A stretch of 64,000 bases of DNA from Pirellulales bacterium (GTDB taxonomy: Bacteria > Planctomycetota > Planctomycetia > Pirellulales > Lacipirellulaceae), in the NCBI GenBank assembly GCA_019636345.1, contig JAHBXQ010000001.1, forward strand, positions 367,985 through 431,984, read 5' to 3'. The translations under genes were made by a program, and so were the position numbers. Under the pieces are notes generated by a model. The model did no database searches and had not been told where the DNA came from. It saw only the letters and a program-made list of their open reading frames with translations. Positions 63,779-64,000 of the stretch are shown piece after piece. The first letter of the stretch is position 1. Each line of letters begins with the position of its first letter.

Positions 63779-64000
63779 TTCGAACGGATCCGAAGGAGAG
63801 CGACTCGCGGGGGACGGGCGTCGTCAATATACAACGTCCCCCCGGCGGGGAGTAAGCGGTCGTTGCGAGCCGCCGCGGCTCAGCCTATCCTGGTAGGACC
63901 GTCGGCGGAACAATCGAGTTCGCTCGATCGCCGGCGCCGTCTCTGCACCTGTCCTCACGCTGTTGCTGCGCCATGTCGTGCCTTGATTGTCGATCGCGAG

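Noticed and set aside
1..64000. tRNA, rRNA, CRISPR, insertion sequence or phage
   Set aside because: I found no cloverleaf with T-arm consensus, no spaced direct-repeat array, no transposase motif and no integrase or attachment site. The window looks like ordinary core chromosome.

Overview
The window is high-GC DNA with long gaps between genes, and its gene content points to a planctomycete, most likely of the order Pirellulales. The main clues are a divergent complete flagellar basal-body and hook cluster, a fused AroD-AroE protein, a very large AsmA-like protein, many unusual (GTG/TTG) starts, and several conserved proteins of unknown function. I see no tRNA, rRNA, CRISPR array or insertion sequence. 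About 53 protein genes are supported, plus one very short leader-peptide ORF.

Bases 1-29,600 hold housekeeping genes in several short runs. On the minus strand are the RNA-decay pair ymdB-like/rny. On the plus strand follow tilS, an AsmA-like protein, dapF, a DUF374 acyltransferase, xseA-xseB, and the isoprenoid pair polyprenyl synthase-dxs, which share one base. Then on the minus strand come an OmpA-type lipoprotein, a prepilin peptidase with a translationally coupled unknown protein, aroK, aroDE, mutL, a two-component pair (soluble histidine kinase and sigma-54 activator) with a small ClpX-type zinc-finger protein between them, pnp, rpsO, a fatty-acid desaturase and comEC.

Bases 32,600-39,150 carry an S9 peptidase and aroF (DAHP synthase). 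A DoxX-like gene interrupted by an in-frame amber codon and a TPR protein follow. Upstream of aroF is a complete-looking translational attenuator: a 24-codon leader peptide with six aromatic residues in nine positions, a possible antiterminator pairing, and a strong intrinsic terminator.

Bases 39,150-58,550 are a flagellar cluster, all on the plus strand: flgN-like, histidine kinase, sigma-54 activator, flgB, flgC, fliE, fliF, fliG, fliH, fliI, fliJ, a MotE-like protein, fliK, flgD, flgE, flbD, motA, motB, fliL, fliN. Between the activator gene and flgB lie two near-identical 15-bp palindromes 33 bp apart, followed by a good sigma-54 promoter, so the local two-component system probably drives the cluster. 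The switch looks rewired: FliG has arginines where the torque-generating acidic pair should be, FliN carries three copies of a FliM-type CheY-binding motif, and no fliM is present here. FlgE and FlgD share a repeated fibronectin-III-like domain. The export genes fliOPQR and flhAB are not in the window.

Bases 58,700-64,000 hold a GH127-type secreted arabinofuranosidase, two proteins of unknown function, and proB (glutamate 5-kinase).
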